Below are positions 6,830 through 9,696 of a DNA stretch of 9,696 nt, piece after piece. The DNA is from Bacteroidales bacterium (GTDB lineage: Bacteria > Bacteroidota > Bacteroidia > Bacteroidales > Muribaculaceae), in contig CAAFXO010000028.1 in assembly GCA_900766975.1 (NCBI GenBank), positions 1 through 9,696 on the forward strand. The letters are read 5' to 3'. Positions within the stretch are counted from its first letter, which is position 1. Every line of letters begins with the position of its first letter. The position numbers and the translations under genes were made by a program. Under the pieces are notes generated by a model. That model was not told where the DNA came from. It searched no databases and saw only the letters and a program-made list of their open reading frames with translations.

Positions 6830-6877
6830 TTTGACTTCGTAGCAAGTGTTGATGTGACAATATATTCCGGTTCCGCT
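6815..6877 (+). promoter_or_regulatory. Predicted antiterminator pairing of the metX attenuator
   Basis: GCGGAATCGG at 6816-6825 can pair with CCGGTTCCGC at 6867-6876 over 10 bp with a single G-U wobble; A6826-T6866 and a wobble G6815-T6877 extend it. The second strand is exactly the 5' arm of the terminator hairpin, so the two folds exclude each other. The first strand lies in the last four leader codons, ending just before the stop. A ribosome halted on the Met run (6791-6805) would leave most of it free and allow antitermination; a ribosome at the stop codon would cover it and let the terminator form. A weaker 7-bp pairing of 6711-6717 with 6820-6826 could serve as the protector stem when the leader is not translated. 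The complementarity is seen; the switching is inferred. Confidence 0.75.
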
Positions 6878-6898
6878 ATCGTGGAGCCGGATTTTTTT
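6867..6898 (+). terminator. Intrinsic terminator hairpin of the metX attenuator
   Basis: CCGGTTCCGC at 6867-6876, loop TATC, GTGGAGCCGG at 6881-6890: a continuous 10-bp stem with two G-U wobbles, followed by A and seven T (6892-6898). This is a canonical intrinsic terminator, and it lies between the promoter and metX, 69 nt before the metX start rather than after a long gene. That position points to conditional termination. Confidence 0.85.
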
Positions 6899-6909
6899 AT
6901 TGCCCGTCT

Positions 6910-6933
6910 CATTTTGATCTACATTTTGATCTA
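6910..6933. repeat. Two perfect tandem copies of a 12-mer before metX
   Basis: CATTTTGATCTA is repeated exactly at 6910-6921 and 6922-6933, between the attenuator hairpin and the metX ATG (6967). Each unit contains TTTTGATC. It could be a slippage duplication or a binding site acting on mRNA that reads past the terminator; nothing in the sequence decides this. Confidence 0.7.
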
Positions 6934-6966
6934 ATAACAGTTTGGAAGTAATAATTTAACGCGATA

Positions 6967-7974
6967 ATGATTAAGTATTTTAATTATCCCGGGCGGTTCG
7001 ACCTTGAACTTGGCGGCTCACTGCCGAGTCTCACCATCGCCTATCATACCTACGGCACTCTGAATGCCGATCGGAGCAATGTGGCGTGGGTATGCCATGC
7101 CCTCACTGCCAATAGCGAGGTGGCTGACTGGTGGCCCCACACGGTCGAGAAGGGGGCTTTCCTCGACCCTGACAAGTATTTTACCGTCTGTGCCAACATC
7201 ATCGGCTCCCATTATGGCTCCACAGGTCCCCTCTCGGTCGACCCCGCCACCGGCTCCCCCTATTATCAAAATTTCCCTCGCCTCACCATCCGCGATATGG
7301 TCCGTGCACATATCCTGCTCGCCGAGCATCTCGGCATCGACCATATCGACCGAATCATCGGTAGCTCCGTCGGAGGTTTCCAAGCCATCGAGTGGGCTGT
7401 CACCGAGCCCCAACGCTTCGGTCAGCTCGTGCTCATAGCCACTGCTCCCAAGGCTTCCCCTTGGCTCATCGCCGCCGACGAAACCCAACGTATGGCTATC
7501 TTCTGCGATAACTCTTACGGAGATCCATCCCCCGATGCAGCCCGTTCTGGTCTCGCTGCCGCCCGTGCCATCGGCATGATGACTTATCGTGGCCCCGAAG
7601 GGTATAACATCACCCAGCAGGACCCCGACGATCATAACCCTCTAACTCCCCACCGGGCATCTACCTACCAGAATTATCAGGGTGAAAAACTCTGCCGCCG
7701 TTTTAATGTCTATTCTTACGTCTCGATCTTGGATGCTTTCGATACTCACGATGTCGGCCGCGGCAGAGGAGGGGTGCCCCAAGCTCTTAAACGTATCAAT
7801 ATACCCACCATCGTCGTGGGGATCACCACCGACATCTGCTTCACTCCCGCCGAGATGAGAGAACTCGCCGACATGATCCCCGATGCACGATATTTCGAAA
7901 TCAAATCCCCTTTCGGCCACGATGGCTTCCTGGTCGAACACCAACAACTGAATCAGATCCTCTCCCCACGTTAA
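6967..7974 (+). CDS. metX: Homoserine O-acetyltransferase
   Basis: Transfers acetyl from acetyl-CoA to homoserine, giving O-acetylhomoserine for direct sulfhydrylation to homocysteine; cytoplasmic methionine pathway. A 335-aa alpha/beta-hydrolase of the MetX family, slightly shorter than many members. Seen: the N-terminal AYHTYGTLN (25-33) and WVCHALTANS (41-50), the GSHYGSTGP stretch (80-88) matching the family's GS..GSTGP, the nucleophile elbow GSSVGG with S134, D289 in ITTDICF, and H318 in GHDGFL, which together make the expected Ser-Asp-His triad. MetX proteins often show GGSMGG at the elbow; GSSVGG is a mild variant. In principle it could be a serine or succinyl-specific relative, but the neighbouring homoserine dehydrogenase supports the homoserine role. 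It sits downstream of the Met-codon attenuator and 27 nt upstream of hom, so it is likely cotranscribed and Met-regulated. Confidence 0.92.
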   Translation: MIKYFNYPGRFDLELGGSLPSLTIAYHTYGTLNADRSNVAWVCHALTANSEVADWWPHTVEKGAFLDPDKYFTVCANIIGSHYGSTGPLSVDPATGSPYYQNFPRLTIRDMVRAHILLAEHLGIDHIDRIIGSSVGGFQAIEWAVTEPQRFGQLVLIATAPKASPWLIAADETQRMAIFCDNSYGDPSPDAARSGLAAARAIGMMTYRGPEGYNITQQDPDDHNPLTPHRASTYQNYQGEKLCRRFNVYSYVSILDAFDTHDVGRGRGGVPQALKRINIPTIVVGITTDICFTPAEMRELADMIPDARYFEIKSPFGHDGFLVEHQQLNQILSPR

Positions 7975-8001
7975 CATTCGAACATTACACATATATATAA
8001 T

Positions 8002-9261
8002 ATGAGCACAAATTATAGTTTTGCAGATAGTCAAGAGAAGTCCCCCGCCAAGATTTGTATCGGTCTTTTCGGATTCGGCACAGTGGGACAGGGTGTATAT
8101 AAGGTGTTGTCACACACCAAGAATGCCCATGCCGAGATACGCCGCATCTGTGTCAGCAATATTGATAAAGAGCGAGAGGTCGCCACCCCTCCCGGACTGA
8201 TCACCGATGACCCGCAGGCGATCTTCGGCGACCCCGATATCAATCTGATCGTCGAACTGGTCAACGACCCTGAAGCATCCTATCGCATCGTGACTACGGC
8301 TCTGAGCCGAGGCATCCCGGTGGTGTCGGGCAGCAAGACCATGATCGCGCGACATCTCCCCACGCTGATCGACTTGCAACGTCGCTACAACACAGCCCTT
8401 CTGTATGACGCCTCTTCTTGCGGCTCGATCCCGGTGATCCGCAACCTCGAGGAGTATTACGACAATGACCTCCTGCTCGAGGTGAAGGGTATTCTCAACG
8501 GTTCTTCCAATTATATCCTCTCGCAGGTCTTCGACCATGGCAAGTCCTATCAGTCTGCTCTGCTCCGAGCTCAGGAACTGGGATTTGCCGAGAGCGACCC
8601 CTCTTTCGACGTCGATGGCTATGATGCCCTCTTCAAACTCATCATCATCACCCTCCATGCCTTAGGACAATTCGTCCCCGCTGAGCAGGTGTTCACCTAC
8701 GGCATCTCACATATCCATGACGCCGATATCAATTATGCTCGCGAGAAGGGAGCGAAGATCAAACTCGTGGCTCAAGTAGCCAAGGTCGACGATAGCCGAT
8801 TCACCATGTTCGTTATGCCCGAGATCGTCGAGAAGTCTAAATATATATATAGTGTCGATGATGAGTATAATGGCGTAGTGATCCGTGGCGAAGGATACGA
8901 CCGCCAGTTCATGTTCGGAAAGGGGGCCGGAGGTCTCCCCACAGCATCTTCCATCTTGAGCGATATCATGGCTCGTCTCCATAATTATAGATATGAGTAT
9001 AAGAAGATGGAATATCTCGACCGCCCAGATTACACCACCGATATCGACCTGCGTGTCTATATACGCTATCGCGACACCGACGTGCGCCACATCCTCCCCA
9101 TCTCCCATCTCCACGAACTCCACCTCACCGAGGAGAGCAACTATCTGATCGCAGATATTCCCCTGAATGCACTCATCGAGCATCGAGCCCTATTCGATGC
9201 CCCCGACGTGTTCATCGCCAATATTCCTCGCTTCTTTATCGACCGTGATCGCTCATATTAA
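8002..9261 (+). CDS. hom: Homoserine dehydrogenase (stand-alone)
   Basis: Reduces aspartate-4-semialdehyde to homoserine with NAD(P)H, the branch point to methionine and threonine. 419 aa. Seen: the Rossmann loop GLFGFGTVGQGV (21-32, GxGxxG at 24-29); VVSGSKTMIA (107-116) with K112 as the likely catalytic lysine, where many homologues have NK; the signature GILNGSSNYIL (163-173); and ELGFAESDPSFDVDGYDALFK (192-212), in which E197, D208 and K212 match the spacing of the catalytic and substrate-binding residues of the family. The last ~70 residues (about 349-419) form an extra domain where many bacterial enzymes have a regulatory ACT domain, but the match here is not clear. No aspartokinase domain is fused. 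The spacer to metX is too short for an obvious promoter of its own, so both genes probably share the attenuated transcript and this copy serves methionine synthesis. Confidence 0.93.
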   Translation: MSTNYSFADSQEKSPAKICIGLFGFGTVGQGVYKVLSHTKNAHAEIRRICVSNIDKEREVATPPGLITDDPQAIFGDPDINLIVELVNDPEASYRIVTTALSRGIPVVSGSKTMIARHLPTLIDLQRRYNTALLYDASSCGSIPVIRNLEEYYDNDLLLEVKGILNGSSNYILSQVFDHGKSYQSALLRAQELGFAESDPSFDVDGYDALFKLIIITLHALGQFVPAEQVFTYGISHIHDADINYAREKGAKIKLVAQVAKVDDSRFTMFVMPEIVEKSKYIYSVDDEYNGVVIRGEGYDRQFMFGKGAGGLPTASSILSDIMARLHNYRYEYKKMEYLDRPDYTTDIDLRVYIRYRDTDVRHILPISHLHELHLTEESNYLIADIPLNALIEHRALFDAPDVFIANIPRFFIDRDRSY

Positions 9262-9278
9262 AGGCTATTTTGGGGAGT

Positions 9279-9315
9279 GTTAACGGTGTTAACTTTTGTA
9301 TACATATTTTAACAC
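9279..9315. repeat. GTTAAC palindromes and inverted repeats after hom
   Basis: GTTAAC occurs at 9279-9284 and 9288-9293, separated by GGT, and can form a 6-bp hairpin followed by TTTT. GTGTTAA at 9286-9292 can alternatively pair with TTAACAC at 9309-9315. This could be a weak terminator for metX-hom or a binding site near the rRNA promoter. I see no gene in 9262-9646. Confidence 0.4.
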
Positions 9316-9387
9316 TATTGGTAACTCTTGATTATCAACAAGATGTAAAAATAAAAGTGTTTTATAGCAGATTTTTTTAGCAACTTA

Positions 9388-9419
9388 TTTGCACAGTTCA
9401 AAATTTTGCTATAACTTTG
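9388..9419 (+). promoter_or_regulatory. Predicted rRNA operon promoter
   Basis: TTTG at 9388-9391, 20 nt, then TAACTTTG at 9412-9419, again the Bacteroidetes pattern. It is embedded in AT-rich DNA (T7 at 9372-9378). Transcription would start near 9425, about 220 nt before the mature 16S end. The -7 box is preceded by TTTTGCTA, as in the promoters at 936 and 6633. Confidence 0.65.
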
Positions 9420-9424
9420 CACTC

Positions 9425-9646
9425 GCAATTCGGAAATGAAACGCCCCAAGCGAGCCGCAAGGTAAGCCAAAAAGGCCTCTCCGAAAGGCAAGAGAACATT
9501 GACATCATGCTATCAAGACAAGCAGCGAAAGTTGTTTAAGAGTACAGGGACAAGTTACTAACATAACGAGTCTCGTCATTCCAAGAAACAATAAAGAAGT
9601 CTGAGCCAAATAAAAAAACTTGAAGATATATAGCAATATATAACTA
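9425..9646 (+). other. Untranslated rRNA leader (pre-16S)
   Basis: About 220 nt between the predicted start of transcription and the 16S 5' end. The GC content rises sharply after 9440. It holds no ORF with support. Visible structure includes a short hairpin with GNRA-type loop, TATATA-GCAA-TATATA at 9627-9642, ending about five bases before the 16S. The leader probably carries the 5' half of the 16S processing stem, whose partner would be downstream of the window. Confidence 0.6.

Positions 9647-9696
<50 letters not shown>

Noticed and set aside
6718..6912. Minus-strand 64-codon frame covering the metX leader
   Set aside because: It runs opposite to the Met-rich ORF and through the terminator hairpin, with Ile/Ala/His-rich low-complexity content that simply reflects repeated ATG triplets on the + strand.
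6666..6966. SAM riboswitch upstream of metX
   Set aside because: A SAM-I-like four-way junction or SAM-II-like pseudoknot was not apparent. The region is explained better by the ORF plus terminator/antiterminator. A covariance search against riboswitch models would settle this.
9332..9340. DnaA-box-like TTATCAACA
   Set aside because: One imperfect 9-mer, with no cluster of boxes and no dnaA or origin-type genes nearby, so it does not support a replication origin.

Overview
The window looks like a chromosomal segment of a Bacteroidales bacterium. The right edge holds the first ~50 bases of a 16S rRNA gene; its GATGAACGCTAGCGGCAGGC stretch is typical of Bacteroidetes and would suit Muribaculaceae (S24-7) or a close family (inference, not proven). 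Other support: promoters of the Bacteroidetes type (TTTG, ~18-21 nt, TAnnTTTG), starts without Shine-Dalgarno sequences, and a coaX / outer-membrane-protein / lptC / CNNM-CorC gene order familiar from this order. All convincing genes lie on the + strand. No mobile element, CRISPR array or tRNA was seen.

Layout. (1) 34-906: an UlaG-like metallo-beta-lactamase-fold hydrolase. (2) 936-5792: a tightly packed six-gene transcription unit behind one promoter: DivIC/FtsB-like division protein, a four-helix membrane protein of unknown function, type III pantothenate kinase (coaX), an OmpP1/FadL-like outer-membrane protein, the LPS-transport lipoprotein LptC, and a CNNM/CBS/CorC membrane protein. Most junctions overlap by 1-11 nt. 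(3) 5793-6059: AT-rich intergenic DNA with direct and inverted repeats and a promoter, leading to an ECF sigma factor (6060-6560) with no anti-sigma gene beside it. (4) 6561-9261: a methionine-biosynthesis unit, metX-hom, preceded by an unusual leader. (5) 9262-9696: intergenic repeats, an rRNA promoter, a ~220-nt rRNA leader, and the 16S start.

The highlight is the metX leader. Between its promoter (6633-6665) and metX (6967) lies a 32-codon ORF (6731-6829) with 10 methionine codons, nine of them within 13 codons (residues 13-25), plus two cysteines. It is followed by a 10-bp hairpin with a T7 tract (6867-6898) that looks like an intrinsic terminator. The last codons of the ORF (6815-6826) can pair over 10-12 bp with the 5' arm of that terminator, forming a mutually exclusive antiterminator. 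This is the architecture of ribosome-mediated transcription attenuation, as in trp/his/leu leaders but with methionine codons as the sensor. It would couple charged tRNA-Met supply to production of MetX and homoserine dehydrogenase. The elements are read directly from the sequence; the mechanism is inference.
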